This document shows positions 23,150 through 35,976 of a stretch of DNA of 64,000 bases, one piece after another. The notes under the pieces were generated by a model. It was not told the origin of the DNA. It ran no database searches and was given only the letters and a program-made list of their open reading frames with translations. The stretch comes from Xestospongia muta (Eukaryota; Porifera; Demospongiae; Haplosclerida; Petrosiidae): positions 3,884,932 to 3,948,931 of the forward strand of contig OY848925.1 of assembly GCA_963693285.1 (NCBI GenBank), in the 5' to 3' direction. A program made the translations under genes and the position numbers. Within the stretch, counting starts at the first letter, position 1. Each line of letters begins with the position of its first letter.

Positions 23150-23790
23150 TGTACTAAGTAAGTTGCATTGTATTTTTTAACACATGTTTTAGTTACCATA
23201 CTCCAAAAACACCATGATCCTGATGACCTTGTTAATAAGAACACATTAAACATACAAAAATATTTTAAACTTACTTCCAGAAAGAATATACAGTCCATGA
23301 GCATCAATAGTTAATCCAGTGACTGTGTCCATATAAGCAGTCATTGAATATATAACTTGACTAGGTTTGCTGTCAAAGAATCTAATATATTTCTCTTTAT
23401 GTGCTGTTATAATAATTGGTAGCGAAGGATGTCATACAACATTATTAATTTGAGTAAATGACGTACCATCTGAAAGACATTTTAATTAATAGCAGTAAAA
23501 ATTGTTTATTACCATAAGTAAGAGCATGGTCTAAACTGATAACTGGTTGACAAGAATAACCAACTACAACTGGTTGTGCTTTACTATGAACAAATGCACA
23601 CATGTTTGATTACCTAGCATATGTACCAGTAGGTCATAAATAAAAATAAAGGTAAAATAATTTGTTACCTGGTTTTGATATAAGACATTGATGTTGTGGA
23701 ACTTAATACTTTTTGTCTGTGAAGGTTTTTGAATGTTCCATAATTTAATAGTTGAATCTTCACTAACTGAGTAAAACATCATCCAATAGA
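23150..23790 (-). pseudogene. striatin-like WD40 repeat relic (unit I)
   Basis: Pieces of at least three WD40 repeats lie on the minus strand. 23782-23664 encodes YSVSEDSTIKLWNIQKP. After an intron, 23470-23285 encodes INNVV-stop-HPSLPIIITAHKEKYIRFFDS, then SMTAYMDTVTGLTIDAHGLYILSG. 23230-23150 has degraded HD...WS.VTKTCV. The succession HINxVVxHPTLPxxITAHxxxxIxFFD, then HxxAVTxLAxDxxGLYxxSG, then KTC is characteristic of the C-terminal WD40 domain of striatins. A TGA at 23434-23432 interrupts it. A second copy of the middle part is at 50815-51139. Two exon-like stretches farther upstream on this strand (24583-24515 and about 24460-24390) may belong to the same transcript, but I do not recognise them. 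Confidence 0.55.
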
Positions 23791-24699
23791 TAAAATGTGA
23801 TAAAATGACTCTGCATTGTATAATTGCACGCCCAACAATATACTGACTCTTACTGGACTCTATAATATGCTACATTTAAAGTATTTATAACAAACAACCC
23901 TCGAATCAGAACCACTAGTGGCTTCATTACTAATAAATAAACCAGACATATTATCAATACTAGGTGACACTCAATTCATGCAGGTGTTCGATGTGATGAA
24001 AATTGTCTCCCTTACTATGAAATAAAAATAACTTCCTCTACCAGTCAATCCAATGTTGCTCAAAATAGAAGGGGGTGTGGTTTCTTCAGTAAGACTGCTA
24101 TATTTTTCCTATAGTCGTAACTGGTCTTTAGTGAGACCTTGTCAAATTTAACCTACAAAATTAATTATAAAAAATCCAAGTTACAAGCAGTTGGTCTTTT
24201 TATAAATTTGTGTTCTTGAAAAAGTTTAATTTGATAATAAACTCATTTGGACAATTTTCCCCTTTGGTGCCTCCACTACGAAAGTGGTTCATACATAAAA
24301 AAAATTAATGCACAGAGGGTATTATCAACTGACCACTATCCCCCTAGCTTCTGATGTTTTATATGATGGACCATACACACACTCAGGATTGAGGATCCAC
24401 TTCAGTACCTTCTTTATCAACTTCACTAGATTCTTTATGTATATTTCTCTCTAACCTATAAAAGGTTCAATCACACATCAATAAAATAGTTGGACAATTA
24501 AATGTAATTATACCTGTGTAGCAATAGCGTTCTTTTCCATGATCTTTTCATATTTATCTTTTCTATACAGTTGTTCAAACATACTGTAAAACTCAATTAT
24601 TTACTATATTCACTAGTAATATCATTTAATGTAGTGTAAACTAGATGCAGGACTAGTGTTGAGAAGGTCATCATGAACGCCAGTCAAAATAAAGTAGCA

Positions 24700-25560
24700 A
24701 CAGTCAGTAGTCAGATGTAATGACAGCTCAACTCAACCTTTTGCGTCATCTTTTAAAGCTGTACAATCAAGACCAAACAAAAGGTAAGGTACACAAGAGA
24801 ACTCATACAGGAGGTCGACCATTAAACCACAGAGGAGGTCAACTACTTAAGAAAACTAGTACAAGCAATTGTACCAGGTATGGCAAATCAAGTCCTTCTA
24901 AGTTTCAGTTTCCTGGTCATGAGAGAATTTGTCAGAAATGCGAGAAACGTAGACATTACCAAACGTAACATACAAACCAAAGTTGAGACTATATATATAC
25001 AATAAAGTGAATTCCTAGGGCAGGTAGAAACTGTCACATGAGAAAACAAATCTTGGAATGTTAGTCTTCATCTATATGATTAGCTCTGTCAGTTGAAGTT
25101 CAATACAGATCTGGATGTAACAATAATCACATAATCTTGAAGGACTCAGTTTTTGCAGACCTCAAATCTAATACAGAGGGGTCCTAGTTCACACCTGTTG
25201 AATATCAAAAGTAAAGTTACTGGTACTTCAAGATACAAAGATTGGAAAATTAGCGAAGAACGAAATTACCCAAAGTGAGATAACAACATTTATTCATAAA
25301 TTGGATGAACCGACACAATGGTTCCTAAACTAAAAACAAAGTTATGTCATTGTGTTAATTCCTTTAAAATTTAAATGAGAAAGTAGTTAGAAAGAACATA
25401 TTATTCATTGAATTGAACAGTTGTTAGCTCAGTTATCATATTAATTAACCTGTAAAAGAATCATCATTATTGAGCACCTTCGTTTCTTCATTTCATAGGT
25501 TTTATTTTAATGGACTCTCTTTGATATTTCCTTAGTATCTAAGTACTTCCACATTGTATA
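24700..25560 (+). mobile_element. Ty3/gypsy gag-pol relic
   Basis: The stretch 24720-24968 encodes a gag-end-like piece with a zinc-knuckle-like arrangement (NCTRYG...HERICQKCEKRRHYQT) and then stops. From about 24975 the sequence matches the protease-RT relic at 16190-16830, including CQLKFNTDLDVT (degraded protease motif) and PKLKTKLCHCVN, with many indels. It passes into repeat R at about 25560. No LTRs are recognised and nothing is functional. Confidence 0.7.
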
Positions 25561-27390
25561 TCCTGTATCATTGTAGTTCTACATGAAGTTATTTGTGTGA
25601 TATCATTGAACACAAGAGGAGTACAACTAGTGTTTGTTTGTTGTTCTTAAATTTCTAGAAAAGAAGGTATAATACACAACTGAGAAAAATGTCAGTTCTC
25701 CAGTTAGTTAAATTTCTGTATGACATCTTGTTCAAGTCTCAGATATTCAACTTGATCCTGACAAAATTTAAACAATCATCAATATGTCAGAAGTGTAAAT
25801 AGTACCAGATGTCACATGGTTCTCAAGAATGGTTAACATCTTGCTGTCTTCTTTAAGATTCGCTTCCTCGTTTCTAAATTTATTACTGTCTTACAAGCAC
25901 TGAATTAACAAGACTGGTTGTAATACAAACAGGTTTGTCCTGATTATCCTGTGAGAAGTATTCAAGTGGATTATACTATGTTTTTTCAACAATTGGCTTT
26001 GGCTTGTCACTGCTCTTTCTTAGGCATCCTACACAAATTCAATCACCTGTGCCTTAAGGTACACCACTTAACATCTTTCACAACTCAAATGGAATCTCAC
26101 CATAAGTTTATGGTGGAACTCCTAGGGACATCAGTTCTTGTGATTCTGCTAGGTCAATTAATTGTTTTAGGTCTTTCGATTTATGCTGTGATGAAAAAGC
26201 ACCAAGATCGAGAGAATATCTATGTGTTTATGAATATTTTTTTCTTGTTTCACATCTCTTTGAGTTATTTACTGTTTCCTTATAAAAAGCTTCCACAGTG
26301 AATAAATTAAGGACAGAATAAGGGCATTTGAACATATCAATGTTTGAGAACTTCTCGTTGCTATGAATCAAGACTTTGAATCAGAACCTGAAAGTAATCT
26401 AGATGGTTATGTTTATATTTTAATGTTAGCTTTGGCAAATTAAAACTTGTCCAGATAATCATGAAGTTTCACAAACTGTGCCTATCTTAGGTAAGGTGGA
26501 TCTATCCATATAAATGTAAATGGGTTTTCTTTGTTCTAATGTGGGACCACTGAAACATGTTCAGCCAAATAAGGTCTGTAAAACTTGTCTATGTTGAAAA
26601 TAATAAGATAAATCATGTCTCTTAACGAGTCTGCTTGCTCAATTCATCTTCTAACTAATTCTCCACGATTGTGTTCAAGATCACCTTGTCAAGTTTTTCA
26701 TTAATAAGGACATCTGACTTCTCTGTAAGAGGTAAGCATTGTTGATCTAGTTTTAAGAAGTATGTCCACTATCTAGTAGCTCTATGTATGAGGTTGCATT
26801 TATGACTGGTCTGCAATGTCCAATACACGTCCTACTCTTATGACTGACTGCTTCAGTTTCAGATATCATGATAAATAACTAAGATTAATTTTCAGCTAAT
26901 CCAGTTTTGTTGACCATGTATGAGAAGATCACAATTAGGTTAAAATTTTTTCATAGAACAATATATCATAGGAACTAGACTTAGTATCAACACTCACACA
27001 CAGTGTAACAACATGTTCTCATTAATCATCACATGATCAAAAATTACAAAGATTTTTCAACATGAACACTATTACAGATAATGATATCTTATGTTTAGGA
27101 TGTAAGAAACAAGAAGAGAATAATTAGAACAGAACTTAAGAAACATGCTCACCAAACCTTCTACCATTACAAAATTAACCAATCATATAAATATCAAACA
27201 TAGAAAGTGAGGTAAATAATAAACAGACTATTTGACCTGAACATAGCAATGTAAGTACAACGAGTACAACATAACATAATAATCAGAGTCAATGTTCAAC
27301 ATAGACTAATTTACCAGAACAACACAATGTGAGTACAATATAACTATAACTATCAGAGTCAATGTTGCTAAGAATTGTAGTTACTACACA
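25561..27390 (+). repeat. dispersed repeat R, long form (unit I)
   Basis: First of four R copies (others at about 38340-39410, 51310-53088 and 59940-60999, plus a 5' piece at 16830-17150). The unit starts in gypsy-derived sequence and ends at the promoter of the Cys-rich gene. It holds one conserved open stretch (25951-26301 here, 116 codons, hydrophobic middle and end, no family recognised) that is frameshifted in the other copies, so coding is doubtful. About 730 bp (26530-27250) are absent from the 38-kb and 60-kb copies. Confidence 0.8.
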
Positions 27391-27398
27391 TATAAAAG
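27391..27398 (+). promoter_or_regulatory. TATA box of Cys-rich gene, copy 1
   Basis: TATAAAAG lies exactly 47 nt upstream of the ATG. The same octamer at the same distance is present before all four copies of this gene (39415, 53089, 61000). Confidence 0.7.
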
Positions 27399-27437
27399 CG
27401 TTTGTATAATCATAAAAGGTTATCAGTTTAAATTTAT

Positions 27438-27737
27438 ATGGCAGATACATTTCTCATCTTGGTCTCTATTTTTTGCTTCTTGCATATTGTAAATGCTATT
27501 AAAGATGACAGTATGTTGGTATTATTCAGTAATGATATTTTCAAATTCTTTTACTCATTTAGATTGTGTTGCTTTTGACTCTAAGGATATACTAAGGTAA
27601 AATAAGGAAAAATGAAACATCCCTGCAGTGGTCTATACTTATCAAACTTGACAACTAGCCTCCTTCTAGGGTATGCAAAATACTTATACACTTGCATTCA
27701 GAATTTATGCATAACTAAATATAAAGGTCTACTGTGA
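27438..27737 (+). pseudogene. small secreted Cys-rich protein, copy 1 (nonsense)
   Basis: Exon 1 is 27438-27510 and exon 2 is 27563-27737, with a 52-nt GT-AG intron. Exon 1 encodes a signal peptide-like start (MADTFLILVSIFCFLHIVNA). Exon 2 matches the open copies at 53136 and 61047 but has TAA at 27598-27600 in the sequence coding DILR/QNKEK, and a second frame problem a few bases later (AAATGAAAC against AAGATGAAAC). One Cys of the first C..C pair is Phe here. The change CTAAGGTAAAA also creates a possible new splice donor, so an altered product cannot be excluded. Confidence 0.75.
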
Positions 27738-28440
27738 CATGGAAACTGATGGTGGTGGTTAGATTGTATTCCAAAGGAGAATGGATGGATCTCAAAATTT
27801 CTGTCTCTACTAGAAGAACTATGATTAAGTGTTAAAACATTTCAAAAACAGTTTTATATATGTATATGCAGTAAATCTGAATAGCTGTAAATTTTTTAAG
27901 TCTATGTATACAAACAGTTATCCTTTTTCAAAAATCACTTGACACACATGACAAATGTTTTGACAGAGGTGGTCCCATTTTTGCAGATTAGGTCACATTT
28001 TTATTAATAATGTATCACTTAGAGTAACTTAAAAGAACAATAAAAATAATTAATATTCAATATGCTTTCATAATTATCAGAGACAACACAGTCATCATAT
28101 GAAACATCTTGTCACATTTAATTGGCTAAGCTTGAGTTCAGGACGTATGCCAAATAATTGATATAAGAGATTTCATATCCAGTTAGCAAAGAAATAAATC
28201 AATGATTCCTTTCTCAAGATCTAGGATGGCTTTTCTCTTTCCTCCTTTAGACAATCACGCGAGTCATTTGAAGAGAGTGTATTGCAAATCGAATTGTCAG
28301 TGAGTTTTTCCTCACACACACACACATATATAACACCACGTGGCAATGGCAACAACAAATTTATAACCATTATGTAAATATTGCTGTACTGCCCCACCCA
28401 TATTCCACGCAAACCAAACGTCAATGTCAACGTAGCAAAC

Positions 28441-29711
28441 ATGGCCTGTAGCGGCAAAACTCGAAGAAAGTTATGCGTGAATGTTACTGAGATCACTGTT
28501 CTGGTTATTGTTCTATTTGTTATAGTGGCTCTCTTCTCCCTACCAATTGTGTTTTACTACGTTTCTGTAAGTACATATTTTGTTAAATGCTTATTTTTTG
28601 TGTGCTCATACACACACACACATTAAACATGTGTGAATTGATGATATATTTGATATCTACTATTTTGTCATAAACTCTTTTAGGAGTACACTAATTTTTC
28701 AGTTACTTCCCTTGAAGTGTATGCAATTAACTTGTACATTTCATTATGTGCAGTAAATAATTGTAGATTTATAATGTTTTTGACTTTTAGGGTCCATCTT
28801 ATAACAACATATTACAATCAAACAGCAGCAATAGCAACATTACCAATGAACAGAATGCTCTTCAAAACAGTTGTACTACTCTATCAATAACTTGGAGTAA
28901 ACTTGATATAAACATTACACCTACAGACTGTGATAACAATCCATATATTGGTACAATATGTAGGGACTTTCTCACTGTATGGCATTTCTGTACAATAGAG
29001 GATGGAGACATTGTCATATACAGTAAAAAATCAGAGAAAGCTCAGGCAGAACGTGAGAAGGATTTACTCAATTTGAATTCATTATTAGGTTATACTAAAT
29101 TAATACAATTATGTATGTTTCTATTATAATTGTTTATAGTGCACTACAAAGAATGTCAACAAGTTGCTATTCCATTTCTCTGTCAATATTACTTCCCACT
29201 TTATGACTGTCCTAATGGAGACATATATACAGCATCAAGAGAAGACTGTATTGACATTAGTACTGGTATATGTGCTTTACAATGGAATCTGGCTATTAAT
29301 TATGGATATGGGGACAGATTGCCTAATTGTCAAAAACTTTCATCTTGTGAGTATGGATCTTAAACTAACATAAATGTATACATATAAATTATAATCAGAG
29401 GATATTTGAAAATGACCAGCAACTTGCAAATTTTGGCTTTTTAGTTGGCATTCCCTTCTGATTGACTGTAATAAGGTCAGGGTTTAAGAAAAGTTGCCTA
29501 AATTCCAAGTCCTCAATTATTGAGCATACAGCTAAGGTATATTAAAATAAACAATTATTAAGGATGTTTAGACCACTGGACAAAAGTTAGGCAAAACATA
29601 TTAAGACAAAAATAACAAGCAGAATCAAACTTGGATTTATCCTCGAGACTTATGAATATTAACTATAATTCTGCCTAATGTTTGCGCCATACATAGAGAG
29701 AGAGAGAGAGG

Positions 29712-29778
<67 letters not shown>

Positions 29779-31410
29779 GGTAGGTAGGTAGATAGATAGT
29801 AAAGAAATAAATAGATTTATATATATATATGCATGTGTCAGTGTATGTGTGTTTATTTTAATAATGTCACTCTATTAGGTTTCTATTGTGACAATTTAGT
29901 GATACAATCATAACTATGTATGCATAAATTGTTTATTTTATGGATAAGCACACATATAAGTGAAAAAGAATTGTTGGATTACATTAATGTCTCTTAATTT
30001 TTACAGATACTGGAAATGGTTCTTTTATAAATAATTCCCTCAATTCTTCTCTTCAAAACATAACGTGTAGAGAAGATTTTAGTAAAATCAACAATACATG
30101 TCAACCTCGATGTGACAGATTTGAACAATATACTCATGATGGAAGTCAACTTTTGATATACTCACAATTAATAGCATCGTGTGTTGGTTTGTTACTGTGT
30201 ATACAGATTGTGGTAATATCAATCAAAAATTACAAAACAATGTGAGTTTTTCACATCATGAATGTGATTATGAAATATTTTGTTAGGTTTTCATATCCAT
30301 CTATCTTGTTAATATTTGTAGTTATTGATTGTTCAATAATAGGTATGTTATATTTTTTTATCATGACAACTAAGAAACAAGTATATTCTTTATATAGTAC
30401 TCTTGACCATCATAATTTCCATTGACAGAAATGGTTTACTCTGCCGTTCAACAAGTCTTATTGACAGTCTCAATAATCCAACACCATTTTGTACATTATC
30501 AGGTTTAATGATATTATTTTACTTTGGAAACATTTATAATTGATTTATATAGGAGCTGTTTCTCATTATGCTATTGTCAACATGATACTAATGTGGTTCT
30601 TTAATGTCACCATATTTTTTTATAAAGTTGTTTTTCCCTTTCATGCGAATCGAATGGAAAAAATGAGATAAAACAAATACATTTTAACTGTTATGATATT
30701 CCTTGGTATGTCAAAATTATAAATAAAAAATCACCATTAATTTTACAGGTCTAACTATACCTTTACCAGCTGTTATAATATCTCTTTCTGTGGAAGATTA
30801 TAAATATAAAATCCGTCGTTTTCCTTCAAATATTTGTACGAGTGAAGGATCTCTGTAATTCTATTCCATTGTTGTCATTATTGATGTACTTGTAGGTATT
30901 GTAACATATCTTCTGTTTCTTATCTTTTGGATTTTTTACAAGGTAAACAATGTTTTTAATAAACTATATATTCAACTATTATGATTGTGTTAGAAATCTA
31001 TGTTTCAAGCGAAGTCTACAAAAAATAGAAGACAGCTGAGTGTAGTTGAGATAAAACTCCTTGTTGCGATATTGTTCTTTTTAGTCTTTGCTATATTTCT
31101 TTCAGTACACTCTGCTATTTTCACAGCTAAATCTGATTAGGTTATTGCTGGACTGACAGATTATTTCAAGTGTGAAGCTTTAGGACATGTTCCTGGAAAA
31201 TGCAACAGATATGACATTGAACAATACGACAACCCGTACATCAGTGCAATATCATATATTCTTATAGGACTAATTCCACTTGGTGTTCTGAACTTTGTGC
31301 TGAAGTGGAGGTCTGTAAAAGAGATAGCAGTGAAATCATTTCGTTGTCTCTCAAGAATTTCTGCTTGGATTATAAATGATTCAAATTTGTCATCAGACAA
31401 TAGAGTGTGA
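28441..31410 (+). pseudogene. Fz-like receptor copy D (three nonsense codons)
   Basis: All ten exons are present with intact splice signals: 28441-28566, 28684-28716, 28791-29088, 29140-29346, 30007-30241, 30287-30342, 30398-30502, 30553-30705, 30749-30942 and 30994-31410. Exons 1-7 (N-terminal hydrophobic segment, CRD, TM1, TM2) are open. In-frame stops occur at 30669-30671 (TAA, loop after TM3), 30856-30858 (TAA, where copy F has a Phe codon) and 31138-31140 (TAG, after TM6). TM1 carries a Gln (LLCIQIV) and the LLCSS motif is LLCRS. Truncation after TM3 is expected, so it is a pseudogene unless the CRD-TM1-TM3 fragment is used. Copy F, its partner in unit II, is open at all three positions. 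Confidence 0.85.
29695..29800. repeat. (GA)n then GTAG/GATA microsatellite in intron 4 of D
   Basis: AG dinucleotide run with few interruptions, followed by GGTA/GATA tetranucleotides. A shorter version lies at 55435-55500 in copy F. Confidence 0.95.
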
Positions 31411-32890
31411 GTGGTGTTGATGAATGTACGAGTTTAGTTCCTTTAAAAACATGTACTAATGTAATGTGTAATGTTTTAAATTCATCATATTATTTTAATT
31501 ATAAGAAAATATATAATTACATTTTTGAATGAATGTTTAAATATATTTTTTTGTAATGTATTGTTATTGTTTATTATATGTTTTTGCTTTTTTTAATTTT
31601 TTAACTACTTTATTAGTACTGCTTCAAGAACAAGCTGTTATGTCGTTAAGAAATATAAAACATGTTTATGTTGTTTGTTTGTTTAAACAATTTTATTTAC
31701 AAACAAACTTTCTAAGGTTTCTAAAGTTAAGGTGTGATCAAATATCTACTTTTAATACATCACATAAAGTAATAACTTTTAAAACATATATTGATGTATA
31801 TGTATTGTTATATACAAGTCTTGTTATTTAAAATTTTAAGAAAATATTTGTATTATCAATGATTAATTAATATAAATATTCTGTGAAGTATTGTTAGTTT
31901 TAATCATATCCTTTTTATTTAACATATTAGTAAAACCTTTTAATTTCTTGTTAATTGAAAATTGTAGACAACAAGCTGTCTCTCATTTCTGATTTCACAT
32001 TTATTAAATTTCTTATTAAAGTGTATGTATATACCAATCACATTATGATATATATATCCACTTATAAATAAAGAACTGATACAAATCATTCTCTAAATAA
32101 ATTATATTGAATTTTTGCTTTAATTATGTCTTTTAAAAGAGAAATATATAATACTAACCTATTACAGTAGTACAAGTTAATGTTCATAAAACTATACCAA
32201 GCAATTACTTCATGATGATGTATATTTCAAACTAATTTACAAACTATCCTTTGTACTAACTGACATTTGAGCTATAATTGAGCATCAATAGCTTTAGTTT
32301 ATCAATTTACAAACACAAAGTAACCAGAAGCATTAAATACAAGCTAGTTGGAAACTCTATTATGTCTTTAGGTAAACACCTAAGGAGAGAATGTCAGCAG
32401 GTTAGGTATACTATAATCAACACTTATTGTAAAAATACACACTCTGAACCTAGTATTGTAAAACTAAATCTGTATATAACTGGAAGCATGACACCTACTC
32501 ATTAAGTTTTAATAGCCACACCCACTAACTATTTGGGTGTGGTTTATTTGGACCACACCTAATATTTAATTAATTCGCTAGGTAGTCTCATTTCCCTCCC
32601 AATAAAGCTTAGTATGTATGGGCTGGCAATGGGATTATTAATTAGTTGCTAACAAATTTCTCAGCCTTCTCTGTGGACAAAAAAATCTCTAGAGGGTATA
32701 ATTGTTTAAAACTTTAAATTATTCTCAATATTCACTTTTATTTAATATTATAGATTGTATAATTGTCTATGATATGTAGAGAAGTATACATATAGATACA
32801 CAACTTTTTATTATATATCATACTAGTAAATTTAAAACTGCCAAATGTAATACTACCAGTCATTACATTACATGTCAAAATGTACTGTAT
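31411..32890. other. 3' flank of copy D
   Basis: AT-rich. Homologous to 57114-58380 after copy F, and partly (31740-31960) to 46330-46760 after copy H. The open stretch at 32278-32505 is shared with 57895-58179 but extends differently there, and no family is recognised. A palindromic motif around CCACACCCACTAAC...GGGTGTGG (32515-32560) is seen in both copies and could be a small transposon end. Confidence 0.5.
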
Positions 32891-32903
32891 ACTATTAACT
32901 TAC

Positions 32904-33237
32904 ATCCTAGACTTTATGACAGACAGATGTCTTGAGTGTTGATCCTAATATTCAATGATGCTATACAAATAAAAAAGAATTTAAGAGTAATGCTGTATTA
33001 TTAATTAATGTAAACTAGTAGTACATACTCTTACCGTACACCCTAAACATTGAGATAGATGGATGGCTTGAGCATTGATTCTGATGTCTAATGATACTAT
33101 AAAAATAAAATGGAAATGATGAATAATAATGTATCATGAAGTAATTAAACTAATTTTAATGTATGCTGTTAACTTACACCCCGAACTCTTTGAGATTGAT
33201 GAACTTCTTGGGCCTTGATCCTGACATCCAATGATGG
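32904..33237 (-). other. three tandem exon-like repeats, minus strand
   Basis: Three related 57-62 nt stretches lie at 33178-33237, 33035-33096 and 32904-32960 on the minus strand. Each codes SL(D/N)(V/I)RI(K/N)(A/T)Q followed by a few polar residues. Each ends at a good donor (GTAAGTTAA or GTAAGAG), and two are preceded by TATAG acceptors. Spacing is about 130-145 bp. They look like duplicated small exons of an unrecognised gene. The leftmost contains a stop codon. Unit II has lost this block. Confidence 0.35.
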
Positions 33238-33299
33238 CATAGCAATAAAACAGAAATAAGAATAAATAATGTATTATACACTGATGTTACAATATTATA

Positions 33300-33372
33300 T
33301 GGACAGTATTACATTTGGTAGTATACATTTGGTAGTATTACATTTTGTAGTATTACATTTGGCAGTATTAGG
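33300..33372. repeat. 15-bp minisatellite, short array
   Basis: Four to five copies of the TTTGGTAGTATTACA unit, the same repeat as at 15208-15380. Confidence 0.9.
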
Positions 33373-35960
33373 ACATAATGTAATGTATTAGATAATGTTT
33401 ACACATTTTTGTTGTTAATGTACTTAACAATTGTTAAATCTATGTAAATGTGTGACATACAAGATAAGGTAATATTGTTAAGTTATACAATATGATATTA
33501 TATATATGTACTATTACACTGATGTCCAACCTGTATAAATTGAAGGACAAGAAAACATATTATCATTAATTATAATTGAGTCTATCACTATAATACATTG
33601 CGTTACCATGTGGTATTGATCACTCACTAGATAAAAGCTTGGTAAAACTGAACATTTTATAGTCTGTCATATAAACCTGAATATAAACAAGAATATATAT
33701 TTAACCATTCATTATTGTCCAGGAAATATAACTAACTCTATAAACAAAAATAGGACACAACAATATTATGCAGAAAATGTATACTTTCTTAATTTTCTGC
33801 CTGTGTTGACAGTGATAATGTATAAGTTAATCCACAATCTATATATGTAGTATTTAATACCTGTGGATATAGTAATGTGAGACATCATTGAATAGAATGA
33901 GGTGTGCATGAGTTTTGTGATAAACAGACACAATTAAGTCAAGGAGTCAGATTAAAGTTGACTGACCTATTATCTCTAGTCTACAGAAGACTACAACCTG
34001 TAATATTGATAGAACATTTTACAACATTGTACAACAGTTTACAAACTAGACTTTTACAAATATTCCATAGATCATTGACTGTATATAAATCCCAGTCTGT
34101 TCCTACCGACGTGCATAGAAGGTTCGAAGTTTTGGCTAACCAACTGTACATAATCAATGTAGATCAGTGACAGAAAGAGTGAAAACACAACATTAATTAT
34201 AAACAATTTTACATATTCTCCACTATCCAAGAGTTATCACATAATTCTGACAATATATTGTAATCCATTAACACCTGTGAACTAGAAACTTATCAATCAT
34301 ATAAGGTACAATGAGAGACCTGCAATTCTTCTTCGATATTTGCAGCAGCAAAATCAGTATTGTAACATACGGCAGCAAAACGTAAATGTTCACGTGAGAT
34401 GTAGTATACTGACTCAGTATAGTACAGATCAGACTTGTATTATACGTCAGTATATTACAATTAAAATGAGCATTGCCGCCATAATATTGAATAACTGATA
34501 TGCAGCTGCAAGAAATGAAGAGAAATTAAAGGTCGCTCGTATTAATTTACAAGATGAATATGTTTCTAGTTCACAGGTATTGGTGAATTATAATATATAG
34601 TCAGGATTATGTCCTAACTCCTTGATAATAAAGATTATGTAAGATTGTTGTATATTTAAACTTGTGTTCTCTCCATGTGTCTCACAGGTTTGTACTGAGT
34701 TTGTCAAAATTGTTAAGCTAAATGTTTGTGTCAATAGGAACAATCTGGATTTTAAATATGTTTGTGAGAATCACTTCTATTTAATGTTGTTCAATTTGTT
34801 GTCAATGTATATTCTCAGACAGTAAACTACAAATTAGAGGTTAGTCAATTATTATGTTTACTTTTTAATTTTCTAGAAGAAAAGTCACATAGTTAATAGC
34901 AATACTTTATTACATAACAATATCTTTTATTACCTTAATATAAAGTACACATATAAATTGTGTATTAATTTGTATATTAATAAAATAAATTTAAATGATA
35001 CTGTTAGTAAGAACAGCTTTGAGTAAAAAAGAAGGATTTACAAGTAATTTTTTCTTAGCTCACTATTTTTGTGTTCTTTTTTTCATAGGATTACATGCTA
35101 GTTCTATCTCATGGATAACAATGAAAGGCTACCAAATATTGATTAGTCATACATAGTTTATACAATATAATAGATACCAGATCACTTCCAAAATATTTGG
35201 TGCTATGTGTGCACTAACAGATATAACATGGTAACACAATGTAGGAACATACTCAATGATAGTCAGTGATGATATGTTTTCCTATTCTATAGATCATACT
35301 TATCTTACTTATTGGTGAAAGAATTTGGACATTTTATTATACTGGTATCATGATTACTTGAGGTACATATAGTTTATGGTATTAGTAAGATCATAATAAC
35401 AATGCATAACACGATATAGTATATCTTTGAATTTCTAATAAAATCACAATTTTCAGCCACTTCACTATGAGATATGAATAAGATGTATATTGCGAATTTA
35501 TAATTCTTTAGTTTATAATAGAATTTGTGTACTAAATAATGAAGTGAGGCAAAACATTATGTAATTTAAAAATATAACAAATTAAATTTTGTAAAATTGT
35601 TTTGAGAGGAATATATAAGACAAACTTCTTCAGGAGTACAAGCTAATGTTCAAAAAACTATGTCAGACAATAATTAGTTCCAGATGATGTGTAATATTGA
35701 GCATGAATGGATATTAAATTATGAATATTATCAATATTACGTTATTGGTGCTATTCCATTAACTAGAATTACATTTTTGTGCAATGAGACCTGATGTATA
35801 AATATTTTTTTATTACTAGTGCTATATAATATATATTTGTTCTGATTCTGATACATGTTATGGTAATGGCTATTATCTATAATAAAGAGTGAGGGAGAAT
35901 AATCCAGATATATTAATCACTTTAGGAGTAGTTACCAATTTCTAGACAAGATTAGTAGAG
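33373..35960. other. long spacer, no gene recognised
   Basis: The stretch 33400-33900 repeats the minisatellite flank seen at 15381-15950. An open frame at 33904-34170 (88 codons, no ATG at its start) is unrecognised. 35088-35460 recurs at 58383-58756 in unit II. I see no splice-consistent gene. Confidence 0.45.
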
Positions 35961-35976
35961 AGAATATTGTCTAGAA

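Noticed and set aside
25951..26301. 116-codon frame in repeat R as a membrane protein gene
   Set aside because: It is open in only one of four copies, starts without clear context and sits inside gypsy-derived repeat sequence. Noted within the repeat entry instead.
28221..28496. Minus-strand open frame over the 5' flank and exon 1 of copy D (also 53920-54123)
   Set aside because: Antisense to the receptor first exon with a (CA)n-encoded Cys-Val run; a shadow.
29695..29800. Possible CRISPR-like or satellite array
   Set aside because: It is a plain GA dinucleotide microsatellite with no spacers; no CRISPR array exists in the window.
33904..34170. 88-codon open frame downstream of the minisatellite
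   Set aside because: No ATG at the start, no family recognised, and the region is lost in unit II.
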